From Mesorhizobium liriopis (GTDB taxonomy: Bacteria; Pseudomonadota; Alphaproteobacteria; Rhizobiales; Rhizobiaceae), in contig NZ_JAMXQS010000004.1 of assembly GCF_024053505.1 (NCBI RefSeq), positions 1 to 64,000 on the forward strand: a stretch of 64,000 nucleotides of DNA, in the 5' to 3' direction. Positions 47,143 through 57,230 of the stretch are shown in pieces. How positions within the stretch are numbered: position 1 is the first letter of the stretch; the number at the start of each line of letters is the position of its first letter. The notes below the pieces were generated by a model. It was not told where the DNA came from, did no database searches, and saw only the letters and a list, made by a program, of their open reading frames with translations. The translations under genes and the position numbers were made by a program.

Positions 47143-47558
47143 TGTTGGCACTGGCCTTGGCCGCGTCGGTGTTTCCGGCGCTGGCGAATGAGAAGAGCTT
47201 CTTCCACATTCCAGGCGCGGACGATTTCCGCACCCAGCGGATCACGCGCGCCGGAGCGGCGGAAAAGGACTGGCCGTTCACGGTGCCGGAAGGCACGTTG
47301 CTCTGCGCCTATGTGATGGGGCGGCCGGTGGTTTATTTCGTGGCCGACCATGACGACACCTCGGATGATGCGTCGCGTGCGGTGATCGTGTCGGTCGATC
47401 CGATGGATCTCTCCTTCGGCAATATGGGCGCGCAGGAACTGGTCGAGCGGCCGGGCGATCTCGCCAGGCTCATCCCTCGCATGGCGCCTTTCGCACAGGC
47501 CGGCGAGCGCCTGTGTGACCAGCCGCCGGGTGCTGCCCTCGACTCCGGTGAACTCTGA
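47142..47558 (+). CDS. Exported DUF2511-like protein inserted in the sox operon
   Basis: This 138-aa protein has a short signal peptide ([15 protein letters not shown]). Its first part resembles DUF2511 (YebY-like): KDWPFTVPEGTLLCAYV, then VVYFV and an acidic loop (HDDTSDDAS). Two cysteines are present. Its ATG overlaps the soxB stop by one base, so it is translationally coupled, and soxD follows 18 bases later. The role is unknown. An exported protein inside an operon for a cytoplasmic oxidase is unexpected. Confidence 0.75.
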   Translation: MLALALAASVFPALANEKSFFHIPGADDFRTQRITRAGAAEKDWPFTVPEGTLLCAYVMGRPVVYFVADHDDTSDDASRAVIVSVDPMDLSFGNMGAQELVERPGDLARLIPRMAPFAQAGERLCDQPPGAALDSGEL

Positions 47559-47576
47559 CTTTCGGACCCTGAAACC

Positions 47577-48005
47577 ATGCTTCTGATCCGCTGCCCCTAT
47601 TGCGAGGAAGAACGGCCGGAACTCGAATTCCGCAATGGCGGGCAGGCGCACATCGCGCGCTCCACCGATATCGTGCAGGAATCGGCCGAGGCCTTCGAGC
47701 GCTTTTTCTTTATCCGCGACAATCCGAAGGGCGTGATCTTCGAGCGCTGGCGCCATATCCATGGCTGCGGCCGCTTCTTCAACGCGGTGCGCGACACGAT
47801 CACCGACAAGTTCCACCACACCTACAAGGCCGGTGAACCGCAGCCCGACTTGAACGAGCTGATCGCGGCGAACGAAGACCGGCGCATGGACGAGGGCCGG
47901 GGCGACATGCCGGCCGATCAGGGGCCGGGTTCCTGGGCCAATGTGCCGCCGGACCAGATCAACGTGGCGGAACCCGCTGCGGACGCTTCCAAGGGAGACG
48001 CATGA
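47577..48005 (+). CDS. soxD: Sarcosine oxidase delta subunit
   Basis: This subunit of about 142 aa binds zinc: RCPYCEEERPELEF at the N-terminus and HIHGCGRFFN near residue 62 supply the Cys/His ligands. The C-terminal tail beyond residue 95 is longer than in many family members and rich in Asp, Pro and Ala. It overlaps soxA by 4 bases. Confidence 0.93.
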   Translation: MLLIRCPYCEEERPELEFRNGGQAHIARSTDIVQESAEAFERFFFIRDNPKGVIFERWRHIHGCGRFFNAVRDTITDKFHHTYKAGEPQPDLNELIAANEDRRMDEGRGDMPADQGPGSWANVPPDQINVAEPAADASKGDA

Positions 48006-51001
48006 TGGCCGAGCCTGCTTCCTTCCGCGTTTCCGGCAAGGGCCGTCTCGGCTCGAAAGGTGCCAACTTCACGTTCGACGGCGCGAGCTATCAGGGCGTC
48101 GAAGGCGATACGCTCGCTTCCGCTCTGCTTGCCAACGGCGTGCATCTCGTCGGACGCTCGTTCAAATATCACCGTCCGCGCGGCATTCTTTCGGCAGGGG
48201 CCGAAGAGCCCAACGCGCTGGTCAATATCGAGCGCGATCCGAGCCGCAAGGTGCCGAACGTGCGCGCGACCGTGCAGGAAATCTATCCGGGCCTGAAGGC
48301 GGTCTCCCAGAACCGCTGGCCTTCGCTCGCCTATGATGTGGGCGAGGTGAACAACATCGCCTCGCCGATGTTCTCGGCGGGCTTCTACTACAAGACCTTC
48401 ATGTGGCCGAAAAAGGCTTGGGAGAAGTTCTACGAACCCAAGATCCGTGCGGCAGCCGGTTTGGGCGTGGCCCCGGATCTGCCCGATCCCGATCACTATT
48501 CGCAGCGCTTCGCTCATTGCGACGTGCTGGTGCTGGGCGGTGGCGCGGCAGGCATCGCGGCCGCAACGGCCGCGGCGGAAAGCGGCGCGCGGGTGATCCT
48601 GTGCGACGAGCAGGCCGATCTCGGCGGCGCGTTGCGCTTCGAGGCCGGCGCGATGGTCGAAAACAAGCCGGCATGGGACTGGGCACAGGAAGCGATCGCG
48701 AAGCTCGCGGCCAATGATCGCGTGCGTGTTCTGCCCCGCACCACGGCTTTCGGATATTATGCGCAGAACTTCGTGGCGCTGGCCGAGCGCGTGACCGATC
48801 ATCTCGCGAGCCCCAATCCCGGTCTGCCGCGCGAGCGGCTGTGGCAGGTGCGCGCGGGCCGCGTGGTGATCGCGACGGGCGCCATCGAGCGGCATATGGT
48901 GTTCGCCGACAATGATCGCCCCGGCATCATGCTGGCCTCCGCCGCGCGGACCTATCTCAACCATTACGGTGTTTCCGTCGGCCGCAAGGTCGGCGTGTTC
49001 ACCGCGAACGATTCCGCCTATCAGGCGGCCATCGACCTGAAGAAGGCCGGCACCGAGATCGCGGCCATCGTCGATATCCGTCCGGCCTCCGAGGGTGATG
49101 CCGTGCAACAGGCACGCGCGCTCGGTATCGAGGTGCTGTCGGGCCATGCGGTGGTCAAAACCGGCGGCCGTCTGCGCGTCTCCTCCATGGCCGTGCGCTC
49201 GGTGAATGTCGGCGCGGAACGTGTGATCCCGGTCGATGCGCTTCTGATGTCGGCCGGCTGGACGCCTTCGGTGCATCTGTTTTCGCAATCGCGTGGCCGC
49301 GTGGCCTTCGACGAGGCGAGCCAGCGCTTTCTGCCGGGCACCTATGCGCAGGCCTGTGTTTCGGTCGGCGCCTCGAATGGCACCGACAGACTCGAGGCCA
49401 CGCTCGAGGAGGCTTATGCGGCCGGCGAAAAGGCAGCCAAGGAGACGACAGGCGGCACAAAAAGCGCCGCGCGTCCTGCCGGCGTCTCGGGCGAAGCGTT
49501 CGCGGGCGGCATGCTCGGCACCACGCCGGGCGCCGAGAACGGCACCACGGTCGCGGCCTTCGTGGATTTTCAGAACGATGTCACGGCCAAGGATATTCGG
49601 CTCGCCGTGCGCGAGGGCATGCATTCGATCGAGCATGTGAAGCGCTTCACCACCAACGGCATGGCGACCGACCAGGGCAAGACCTCGAATATGCACGGGC
49701 TGGCCATCGCCGCCGAAGTGCTGGGCAAGGATATCCCGTCGGTCGGCCTCACCACCTTCCGTGCGCCCTATACCCCCGTCACCTTCGGCACCATCGTGGG
49801 CCATGCCAAGGGCGAACTGTTCGATCCCACCCGCCGCACGCCGATCCACCCCTGGGCGGAAGCACAAGGAGCGGCGTTCGAGGATGTCGGCCAGTGGAAG
49901 CGCGCCTGGTATTTCCCACGTGCAGGCGAGGACATGCACCGCGCAGTGGACCGCGAATGCAAGACGGTGCGTGAGACCGCAGGCCTGTTCGATGCCTCCA
50001 CCCTCGGCAAGATCGAAGTGGTCGGGCCGGACGCCGCGAAATTCATGGAGATCCTCTACACCAATCCATGGGAGAAGCTCGAGGTCGGCCGCTGCCGCTA
50101 TGGCATCATGCTGCGCGAGGACGGGTTCATCTATGATGATGGCGTGGTTGGCCGTTTGGCATCGGACCGCTTCCACGTGACCACCACCACCGGCGGCGCG
50201 CCGCGCGTGATGAACCACATGGAAGATTATCTCCAGACCGAGTTCCCCGACCTCAAGGTCTGGCTGACCTCGATCACCGAGCAATGGGCGGTGATCGCCG
50301 TTCAAGGTCCAAACTCGCGCAAGATCATCGAGCCGCTGGTGGAAGGCATCGACATTTCGGATGCCGCGATGCCGCATATGTCTGTGCGCGAGGGCAGGAT
50401 CTGCGGTGTGCCGACCCGTCTCTTCCGCATGTCGTTCACCGGCGAACGCGGTTTCGAGGTCAATGTGCCGGCCGATTACGGGCAGGCGGTGTGGGAAGCG
50501 CTTTGGGCGGAGGGCCAGAAATACGGGGCCTGCGCCTATGGCACGGAATCCATGCACGTCCTGCGCGCGGAGAAAGGCTACATCATCGTCGGCCAGGAAA
50601 CCGACGGCACGGTCAGCCCCTATGATGCCGGGCTCGATTGGGCCATCGGCAAGAAGAAGCGCGACTTCGTCGGTATCCGTGGCTTGAAGCGTTCCGACCT
50701 CGTTGCAGATGGCCGCAAGCAACTCGTGGGCCTGCGCACCAAAAACCCGAGAACGGTTCTGGAGGAGGGCGCGCAGATCGTCGCCAACCCGCGCGAGCCC
50801 GTGCCGATGACGATGCTCGGCCATGTCACATCGTCCTACTGGTCGGAGAATTGCGGCCATTCGATTGCGCTTGCCCTTCTGCAGAATGGCCGCAAGCGCA
50901 TGGGTCAAACCCTTTGGGTGCCGATGCCCGATGGCGCGATCGAAGTGGAAGTGACCGGCACCGTGTTCTTCGATCCCGAAGGAGGCCGCCTCAATGGCTG
51001 A
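48002..51001 (+). CDS. soxA: Sarcosine oxidase alpha subunit
   Basis: This 999-aa subunit has three parts. The N-terminal ferredoxin-like domain carries RSFKYHRPRGILSAG near residue 53. The NAD-binding flavoprotein domain has VLGGGAAGIAAATAAAESG near 177. The C-terminal GcvT-like folate domain runs from about residue 610. It houses the tetrahydrofolate site that captures the one-carbon unit. It overlaps soxD and soxG. Confidence 0.96.
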   Translation: MMAEPASFRVSGKGRLGSKGANFTFDGASYQGVEGDTLASALLANGVHLVGRSFKYHRPRGILSAGAEEPNALVNIERDPSRKVPNVRATVQEIYPGLKAVSQNRWPSLAYDVGEVNNIASPMFSAGFYYKTFMWPKKAWEKFYEPKIRAAAGLGVAPDLPDPDHYSQRFAHCDVLVLGGGAAGIAAATAAAESGARVILCDEQADLGGALRFEAGAMVENKPAWDWAQEAIAKLAANDRVRVLPRTTAFGYYAQNFVALAERVTDHLASPNPGLPRERLWQVRAGRVVIATGAIERHMVFADNDRPGIMLASAARTYLNHYGVSVGRKVGVFTANDSAYQAAIDLKKAGTEIAAIVDIRPASEGDAVQQARALGIEVLSGHAVVKTGGRLRVSSMAVRSVNVGAERVIPVDALLMSAGWTPSVHLFSQSRGRVAFDEASQRFLPGTYAQACVSVGASNGTDRLEATLEEAYAAGEKAAKETTGGTKSAARPAGVSGEAFAGGMLGTTPGAENGTTVAAFVDFQNDVTAKDIRLAVREGMHSIEHVKRFTTNGMATDQGKTSNMHGLAIAAEVLGKDIPSVGLTTFRAPYTPVTFGTIVGHAKGELFDPTRRTPIHPWAEAQGAAFEDVGQWKRAWYFPRAGEDMHRAVDRECKTVRETAGLFDASTLGKIEVVGPDAAKFMEILYTNPWEKLEVGRCRYGIMLREDGFIYDDGVVGRLASDRFHVTTTTGGAPRVMNHMEDYLQTEFPDLKVWLTSITEQWAVIAVQGPNSRKIIEPLVEGIDISDAAMPHMSVREGRICGVPTRLFRMSFTGERGFEVNVPADYGQAVWEALWAEGQKYGACAYGTESMHVLRAEKGYIIVGQETDGTVSPYDAGLDWAIGKKKRDFVGIRGLKRSDLVADGRKQLVGLRTKNPRTVLEEGAQIVANPREPVPMTMLGHVTSSYWSENCGHSIALALLQNGRKRMGQTLWVPMPDGAIEVEVTGTVFFDPEGGRLNG

Positions 51002-51545
51002 GACTGCAACCGCGCAACGCCGCACCTCCCTTGAGACACGCGGCTTCGACGCCAAGGGTGCGTCGCTGACGCTGGCTCCGTCCTCATTCCGCGTGTCGTT
51101 GCGTGCACCGGAGGCGTCGATCTCTGTGCTTGAAGAGGCGCTTGGCCTGTCGCTTCCGCGCCTGCCCAAGACTTCCTCGGAAGAGGGGACCCGCGCCGCG
51201 CTCTGGCTCGGACCGGACGAATGGCTGGTGATCGACACCGAGACCGATCCGCTCACAGCCTCTCGCGGCGTCGAGGCCTTGCATTCGGCGGTCGATATCT
51301 CGCACCGCAATGTCGGCATCGTGGCGTCGGGCGCCTATGCGGCCGAGGCGGTCAATGGTGGATGTCCGCAGGATCTTTCACCGGAGGCTTTTCCTGTCGG
51401 GGCGTGCTCGCGCACGGTTCTCGGCAAGATCGAGATCGTGCTCTGGAAGAAAGCGGAGAACAGCTTCCACATCGAATGCTGGCGCTCGTTCAGCCCCTAC
51501 GCCTTCGCCTTCCTGACAGCGTCCGCACGCGACGCGGCGGCTTGA
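50994..51545 (+). CDS. soxG: Sarcosine oxidase gamma subunit
   Basis: This 183-aa GcvT-like small subunit has typical features: LWLGPDEWLVIDTE near residue 70, VDISHRNVGIVASG near 100 and CPQDL near 125. It overlaps the soxA end by 8 bases and closes the operon. Confidence 0.93.
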   Translation: MAETATAQRRTSLETRGFDAKGASLTLAPSSFRVSLRAPEASISVLEEALGLSLPRLPKTSSEEGTRAALWLGPDEWLVIDTETDPLTASRGVEALHSAVDISHRNVGIVASGAYAAEAVNGGCPQDLSPEAFPVGACSRTVLGKIEIVLWKKAENSFHIECWRSFSPYAFAFLTASARDAAA

Positions 51546-51599
51546 GGGAACGGGCGCGGTCCGCCTCCGTTCTCGCAGGCAAAGTGGAGTGCGAGAGCG

Positions 51600-51809
51600 A
51601 TGAGTGAGATCGAGGCGAACAACGACAACACCATTCGCGAGGATGGCCGGGAAAGCAAGAACCCGCAGTCGAAGGATTTTCCTGTAAGGGAAGACGAGAA
51701 CCGCGACGCCGAGGAACGGCTGGAGGAAGGCTTGGAAGAAAGCTTTCCGGGCAGCGACCCCTTGGCGATCACCAATCCGAGCAAACCGGGACGGCCGGAG
51801 AAGGAGTGA
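51600..51809 (+). CDS. Small acidic conserved hypothetical protein (69 aa)
   Basis: This hydrophilic protein is rich in Glu, Asp and Asn and carries the motif EEGLEESFPGSDPLAIT. The motif resembles a sequence I recall from small uncharacterised proteobacterial proteins. It is predicted mostly disordered with a short helix. Start ATG 51600 lies 55 bases after soxG. The function is unknown. Confidence 0.6.
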   Translation: MSEIEANNDNTIREDGRESKNPQSKDFPVREDENRDAEERLEEGLEESFPGSDPLAITNPSKPGRPEKE

Positions 51810-51870
51810 GGGTTTCGGCTGAAATGAGGGTGACGTTCCCGATATCGGGCAGGTGAGTCAGAGGCCGGGC

Positions 51871-52368
51871 TCACCCCTCGGCCGTATCCGGTCCTAACAG
51901 CGTCAGCCACCGTGCCGTCATCGCGGGCTTCGCCGACCCTTCCACTTCCAACACCACATCATGCGCGATGTTGATCCAGCCCGAGGGCCTGATCCGCAAC
52001 TCCGCCAGTGTGAACCGCCCACGTATGCGCGCGCCGCTCTTCACTGGCGTCACGAAGCGCACTTGATCGAAGCCGTGGTTTACGCCGACGCGCTCGCCTT
52101 TCACCGGCCGTACACTCTCGAAGAACAGCGCTGAGAGCAGGGAAAGTGTCAGAAAGCCGTGCGCGATGGTGCCTCCGAAGGGAGTCTCGGCGGCGCGGAC
52201 CGGGTCGACATGGATGAACTGATGATCGTCCGTCGCATCGGCGAACTGGTCGATCATGCTTTGCGTCACCTCCCGCCAAGGTGAAACGCCGACTTCGAGG
52301 CCGATGCCCTTTTCCAGATCCTCGACGGAAACGGGTTCGAGCTTCATGGGCGAGCGTGGATCGGTCAT
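51871..52368 (-). CDS. MaoC-like dehydratase/hydratase
   Basis: This 165-aa hot-dog-fold protein has the hydratase-2 motif: FADATDDHQFIHVDP near residue 43 (catalytic Asp/His) and GGTIAHGFLTLSL near 66. It resembles NodN/MaoC-type enoyl-CoA hydratases. The CoA substrate is unknown. It is probably monocistronic and lies downstream of the RND genes on the same strand. Confidence 0.87.
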   Translation of the reverse strand: MTDPRSPMKLEPVSVEDLEKGIGLEVGVSPWREVTQSMIDQFADATDDHQFIHVDPVRAAETPFGGTIAHGFLTLSLLSALFFESVRPVKGERVGVNHGFDQVRFVTPVKSGARIRGRFTLAELRIRPSGWINIAHDVVLEVEGSAKPAMTARWLTLLGPDTAEG

Positions 52369-52451
52369 GATGGGGCTTTCTCTGGCAGTGCGGCCCTCAC
52401 TGCCCGATCATTCCAGACGCGCCAAGCCCCAATCGTGCCCTTCGGTGCCCG

Positions 52452-55400
52452 CTACTCGGCAGGCGCCGGCATCGCCGAACCGTTGGCGGCCTCCAGCTCG
52501 CGCTCAAGCCGCGCATCCTCTTCCGCCTTGGGCGTCACGAAGCGGCCGAGCAGGAGATAGGCGACGGGGGTCAGGAACAACGTCGAGAACGTCGCGAGAC
52601 CCAAGCCGCCGACGATCACCCAGCCGAGCGCGATGCGCGCTTCGGCGCCAGCACCCGAAGCCAGCACCAGCGGCACGCCGCCGAGAATGGCGCAGATCAT
52701 CGTCATCATCACCGGACGTAGGCGGATGACCGAGGCCTCCTCAATGGCTTCGCGCACATTGCGACCGCGATCGCGCAGCTGGTTGGCGAATTCCACGATC
52801 AGGATGCCGTTCTTGGCCATCACGCCGACAAGCAGCACGAGGCCGATCTGGCTGTAGGCGTTGAGGCTCGTATTGGTTAGAAGCAGTGCGAAGACGGCGC
52901 AAGCAAGGCCGAGCGGCACGGTCGCCATGATGATGACCGCACTGATGAAGCTCTCGAACTGCGCTGCGAGCACAAGCAGGATGATCACGATGGCGAAGCC
53001 GAAGACCAGGATCATCGAGCTCGACTGCTCGCCGAGCGTCGCGGCTTCCGCCAGCGGCAGGATGCGCGTGCCTTCGGGCAGAAGCGGGGCCGCGATCTGC
53101 TGAACCTGCGCATAAGCGTCGCCCAGCGCGAAGTCGCCCGCGAGGCTCGTCGTCACGGCCACCGCGCGGAGCTGCTGCTCGCGCGACAGCGAGGGCGGCA
53201 CGGCGATTTCCTTGAGGCTCGCAATGGTCGACATCGGCACGAAACGGCCATCGCTCGTTTTCAGGAAGACGTTTTCGAGATCGGTCGGGTCGTTGATCGG
53301 ATTGGTCGTGGAAAGGAGCTTCACGGGATAGGAGCGGTCGCGGATGAAGACTTCTGCGACTTCGCGTCCGTCGAGCACGGACTGGATTGAGGCCGCGAGG
53401 CCCGAAATGTCGATGCCGAGATCGGCAGCGCGCTCGCGGTCGATGGACACGGCGAGCTGCGGCTGTGTGGCGTCGGTCGAAAGGCGCGGCTGCTCGAAGC
53501 GCGGGTCGCGCTCGAGCGCTGCCACGATATCGGTCGCAGCCTTGCCGATGGTTTCGTAGTCGGGGCCGACCACGGCGAATTGCAGGCCTGAGCCCGCACC
53601 GCGAATGCCGAGCGAGTTGGGCTGGTTGGCGACCACGCGGACACCGGGCACCTCGCGCCGCACCGCGCTTGTGATTTCGGCTGCGATCGTCTGCTGGGAG
53701 CGCGTGCGCTCGGCCCACGGCGCCAGCGAGATGACCATGAAGCCGTTCGAAGTCGAGCCGCCCTGGCCGACATTGGCGAAGGTCGCCGTCACCTCGCCCT
53801 TCTCGCGCAGCGGTTCGATCAGCTGCTCGATGCGGCGCATCTGGGCCGTGGTGTAGTCGAGGCTGACGCCTTGCGGAGCCGTGATGCGCAGCATCACCAT
53901 GGAGCGGTCCTCGGTCGGCGTCAGCTCGGAGCGGATCAGCCCGAACGCGCCATAGGCTGCTGCCGCGAAGATCGCCGAGATCAGCACCACGATCAGCGGT
54001 GCATTGAGGCAGGCGCGCAGAATACGGCGATAGAGGCCCGAAAGAAAACCGCCGACGCGGAGAAACAGGCCCGGCTGATGCTCGATATGGCCGTCCGCCG
54101 AGGCCTTCAGCATGCGTGAGGCGAGCATGGGGCAGAGCGTCAGGGCCACCACGGCAGAGAGTGCCACGGCGATGGCCAGCGTGAAGCCGAATTCGCGGAA
54201 CAAGCCGCCGGTCTGGCCCGGCAGGAAGGAAAGGGGCACGAACACGGCGGCAAGCGTCGCGGTGGTCGCGATGACGGCGAAGAACACTTCCTGTGTGCCG
54301 AGCACGGCGGCGGCACGCGGTCCCAGTCCCTCGTTGCGCCGCCGCACGATGTTTTCGAGCACGACGATCGCGTCGTCCACCACGAGGCCGGTGGCGAGAA
54401 CCAGCGCCAGAAGTGTCAGAATATTGAGCGAGAATCCCGCGAGATAAACGGCAGCCAGCGTGCCGATGAGCGCAACGGGCAGCGACAGGCCGGGGATCAG
54501 CGTCGCGCGCCAATCGAAAAGGAACAGGAAGATCACGAGGAGAACAGCAGTCACCGACAGGCCCAGCGCGATCTCGACTTCATGGATGGCGCCGTCCACG
54601 AAACTCGCATCGTCGCTCGTCACCTTGATGTGCATGCCTTCCGGCAGCGTCTCGCTGATGCGCGCCACGGCAGCGCGCACGCCTTCCGAGATGTCGAGCG
54701 TGTTCGACTGCGCCTGGCGGATGATGCCTAGACCGATGCCGGTCTTGTTGTCCGAGCGCAGCGAGGTCGTGCCGGGATCGCCACCGAGCGTGACCTTGGC
54801 GACGTCACCGAGCTTCACCCGGCGATTGATGTTCAGATCCTCGAAGGCCTCGGGTGTGGAAACCGTCGCGGTCGCCCGTACGATCAGGTCGGAACTGCCG
54901 GACTCCAGCGATCCCGCCGGCGCATCGAAATTGACGGTTGCAAGCGTCCGCGAGACATCGGCCACAGTCAGCCCGAGCGCGGCGAGCTTGGACTGATCGA
55001 GGTCCACGCGAAAGATCTTCTCGCGGTCGCCATAGATCTGCACATCGGCGACGCCGGTGACGGCCGCGAGCTGGTCGGAAATCTGATCCTCGACATAGAC
55101 GGTCATGTCTTCGACCGGCATCGTGTCGGATGTCACCGCAAGCCGCATCACCGCATCGGCGTTGGCGTCCGCCTTGACGATACGGGGCGGGTCCATGTCG
55201 TCGGGCAACTGATTGGCGACGCGCGAAACCGCATCGCGCATATCGGCAGCGGCGACGTTCAGGTCGATATCGTCGCCGAACTCGACGCTGACCCGCGACT
55301 GGCCATAGGATGAGGACGAGGAGATCTTCTGCACGCCGGAAACGCGCGACACGGCACGTTCGATGACATCCGTCACCTCGCGATCCATGGTTTCGGCTGC

Positions 55401-55637
55401 GGCCCCGTCATAATCGGAGTTGATGGTGACCACGGGTCGGTCGACGTCGGGCAATTCACGGATCTCGATGCCCGCGAAGGCTGCCAAGCCCGCCACGATG
55501 ATCATCATGTTGATGACGAAGGCGAGTACTGGGCGGCGCACGAAAAGCTCGGTCAGGCCTGCGCCCATCTGCGGCTTTGCACCGTGCGGGTTGGTCTGTG
55601 CTATCCCGCCGTCGGGAGCGTGTGTTTCTTCGCTCAC
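52452..55637 (-). CDS. RND efflux transporter permease (HAE-1/AcrB-like)
   Basis: This 1061-aa inner-membrane pump has 12 transmembrane helices and two large periplasmic loops. The proton-relay Asp pair is in GLVVDDAIVVLENIV near residue 410, and the family start FVRRPVLAFVINMMIIVAG is present. It exports hydrophobic compounds with the adjacent adaptor. No outer-membrane channel gene is nearby. It starts 3 bases after the adaptor stop. Confidence 0.94.
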   Translation of the reverse strand: MSEETHAPDGGIAQTNPHGAKPQMGAGLTELFVRRPVLAFVINMMIIVAGLAAFAGIEIRELPDVDRPVVTINSDYDGAAAETMDREVTDVIERAVSRVSGVQKISSSSSYGQSRVSVEFGDDIDLNVAAADMRDAVSRVANQLPDDMDPPRIVKADANADAVMRLAVTSDTMPVEDMTVYVEDQISDQLAAVTGVADVQIYGDREKIFRVDLDQSKLAALGLTVADVSRTLATVNFDAPAGSLESGSSDLIVRATATVSTPEAFEDLNINRRVKLGDVAKVTLGGDPGTTSLRSDNKTGIGLGIIRQAQSNTLDISEGVRAAVARISETLPEGMHIKVTSDDASFVDGAIHEVEIALGLSVTAVLLVIFLFLFDWRATLIPGLSLPVALIGTLAAVYLAGFSLNILTLLALVLATGLVVDDAIVVLENIVRRRNEGLGPRAAAVLGTQEVFFAVIATTATLAAVFVPLSFLPGQTGGLFREFGFTLAIAVALSAVVALTLCPMLASRMLKASADGHIEHQPGLFLRVGGFLSGLYRRILRACLNAPLIVVLISAIFAAAAYGAFGLIRSELTPTEDRSMVMLRITAPQGVSLDYTTAQMRRIEQLIEPLREKGEVTATFANVGQGGSTSNGFMVISLAPWAERTRSQQTIAAEITSAVRREVPGVRVVANQPNSLGIRGAGSGLQFAVVGPDYETIGKAATDIVAALERDPRFEQPRLSTDATQPQLAVSIDRERAADLGIDISGLAASIQSVLDGREVAEVFIRDRSYPVKLLSTTNPINDPTDLENVFLKTSDGRFVPMSTIASLKEIAVPPSLSREQQLRAVAVTTSLAGDFALGDAYAQVQQIAAPLLPEGTRILPLAEAATLGEQSSSMILVFGFAIVIILLVLAAQFESFISAVIIMATVPLGLACAVFALLLTNTSLNAYSQIGLVLLVGVMAKNGILIVEFANQLRDRGRNVREAIEEASVIRLRPVMMTMICAILGGVPLVLASGAGAEARIALGWVIVGGLGLATFSTLFLTPVAYLLLGRFVTPKAEEDARLERELEAANGSAMPAPAE

Positions 55638-55640
55638 GGC

Positions 55641-56876
55641 TCAGAGCTCGCTTGTTGAAGCGCGAGGACCCGAGATCGAGGTGTCGGGACCGCTGGTGGG
55701 TGTTGTCGGCTCGCTGCCGGCCACCTGCACCTCCGCACCCTGACGCACGGTGTGAATGCCTTCCGTCACCACACGATCACTCGAGGAGAGGTCGGCCTGC
55801 ACCAGAACGTCTTCGGTGTTGCGCTGGACGATGCGCACGGGCACGCGCTCGGCCTTACCCTCGCGCACGGCCCAGACGAAGGCGCCGTCGGCACCCCACT
55901 GAACGGCGAGCGGATCGACAGCCGGATAGCTGTCGCCGGGAAAGCGCATGGTAATCTGGAAGGACTGCCCGGCACGCAAGGCGTCGTCGGGGTTCGGGAT
56001 GCGGGCACGGACCTGAAGCGTACGGCTCGCCTCGTCCACACGACTGTCCACCGCGTTCACCTCGCCGTCGATCACTTCGTTGGGACGTGCGATGGCAACA
56101 GCCTGCAGGGCTGCGCCGACCTGGATCGTGCTGGCGAAACGCTCCGGCACCCAGAAATCGACGAGCAGGCTCGAGCGGTCGTCGATGGAGGCAATCGTCG
56201 TGTCGATGGCGACTGTGTTGCCGACCTCGATCGGCACGATGCCGATCACGCCACCGATGGGCGAGAGCACCGAGCGGCGTTCGAGCGCGAGTGCCGCCTC
56301 GCGCTCGAGAATCTGCGCATTGTTGACCGCGAGCTGAGCCTGGGTCTGCTGGACGCTGGATGCTGTGTTGGAGCGCACAAGCGTGTTGGTGCGTTCGAGT
56401 GTCGCCTGCGCGTCCTTGGTTGCGATACGGGCGCGGTCGAGCGCGAGCTGTTCGCCCTCGGAATCGAGCTTGGCCAGCACATCGCCCGCCTTTACCTGCT
56501 GGCCGGACTTGACCAGAACCTCGGTGACGCGCCCTGCGGAATAGGGTTTCACGGTGACGGATGCGAGTGCACGGCCGGTGCCGATGGCTTGCAGCCTGTC
56601 GTTGATCGTGCCCTGCCGCACGGCCTGCGCGATCACGACGCCGCGTTGCCCGCCGTTTCCGCCACGCCGGCCACCGCCGCGCTCGCCATTGCCGCCGGCT
56701 TGCGCCTGCTCTCTTTCAGATGCGGTCGTCTTGGCCGGCGCAATCGCTGCCACCACGCCATTGTCGAGGCCCCAGCCTGCCAGCGTGTCGGCCGCACCCG
56801 GCACGAAGCGCAGCCATGCCACGGCGCCGAGCAAAAGCACGATCACGGCAATGACGATCTGCTTCCAAGCGGCCAT
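55641..56876 (-). CDS. RND efflux periplasmic adaptor subunit
   Basis: This protein of about 411 aa has an N-terminal membrane anchor (QIVIAVIVLLLGAVAWL) and a Gly-rich linker (NGERGGGRRGGNGG). The split lipoyl domain (VTVKPYSAGRVTEVLVKSGQQVKAGDVLAKLD), an alpha-hairpin and a beta-barrel follow. The C-terminal tail is Thr/Ser/Pro-rich. The start at ATG 56876 has a GGAG site and places the anchor first. The longer frame to 57116 has no support. Confidence 0.92.
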   Translation of the reverse strand: MAAWKQIVIAVIVLLLGAVAWLRFVPGAADTLAGWGLDNGVVAAIAPAKTTASEREQAQAGGNGERGGGRRGGNGGQRGVVIAQAVRQGTINDRLQAIGTGRALASVTVKPYSAGRVTEVLVKSGQQVKAGDVLAKLDSEGEQLALDRARIATKDAQATLERTNTLVRSNTASSVQQTQAQLAVNNAQILEREAALALERRSVLSPIGGVIGIVPIEVGNTVAIDTTIASIDDRSSLLVDFWVPERFASTIQVGAALQAVAIARPNEVIDGEVNAVDSRVDEASRTLQVRARIPNPDDALRAGQSFQITMRFPGDSYPAVDPLAVQWGADGAFVWAVREGKAERVPVRIVQRNTEDVLVQADLSSSDRVVTEGIHTVRQGAEVQVAGSEPTTPTSGPDTSISGPRASTSEL

Positions 56877-57230
56877 GCGGACTCCGGATGAAAATGCGGC
56901 TGGTCGAAAGACAAGCGATATGAATGCTGGTTTCTCGCGGCGAGATAAGGGCGAAGTGCCTCGCTGCAAGGGATTCCACTCCTCATATGGGCCAAGCGGT
57001 GCGCTCGCGCACATTAAAAATCGGAAAGGTGAGACACGGCGGTTCGATTGACCGTTTCGGTTTTCCCCCGCTTTGTGCGCTGGCACCATGCCGGACTGCG
57101 TTGTGACCTTTGACAACTCGCTGCGGCGGGAGTCTCATGGCCGGCGCGGCAATCGAGCTGATCCAACCAAGCTGGATGCCGCGATTTGGCCCGCGAGTGG
57201 AGACGCGGGCGCGCCAGCGATGAGGGGATC
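56877..57230. other. Divergent promoter region between the RND operon and the APC permease
   Basis: About 350 bases without a supportable gene. Short frames on both strands look like noise. It must contain both promoters. I saw no convincing operator palindrome. Confidence 0.5.

Noticed and set aside
47918-51319. A 1133-codon open frame on the minus strand opposite soxA
   Set aside because: It lies antisense to soxA, soxD and soxG, which have clear families and coupling. Its His/Arg/Gly-rich product is typical of a high-GC shadow frame.
57070-57095. TGGCAC followed by GC-rich bases as a sigma-54 promoter
   Set aside because: The -12 GC element is not at the required spacing, so the match is only to the -24 half.
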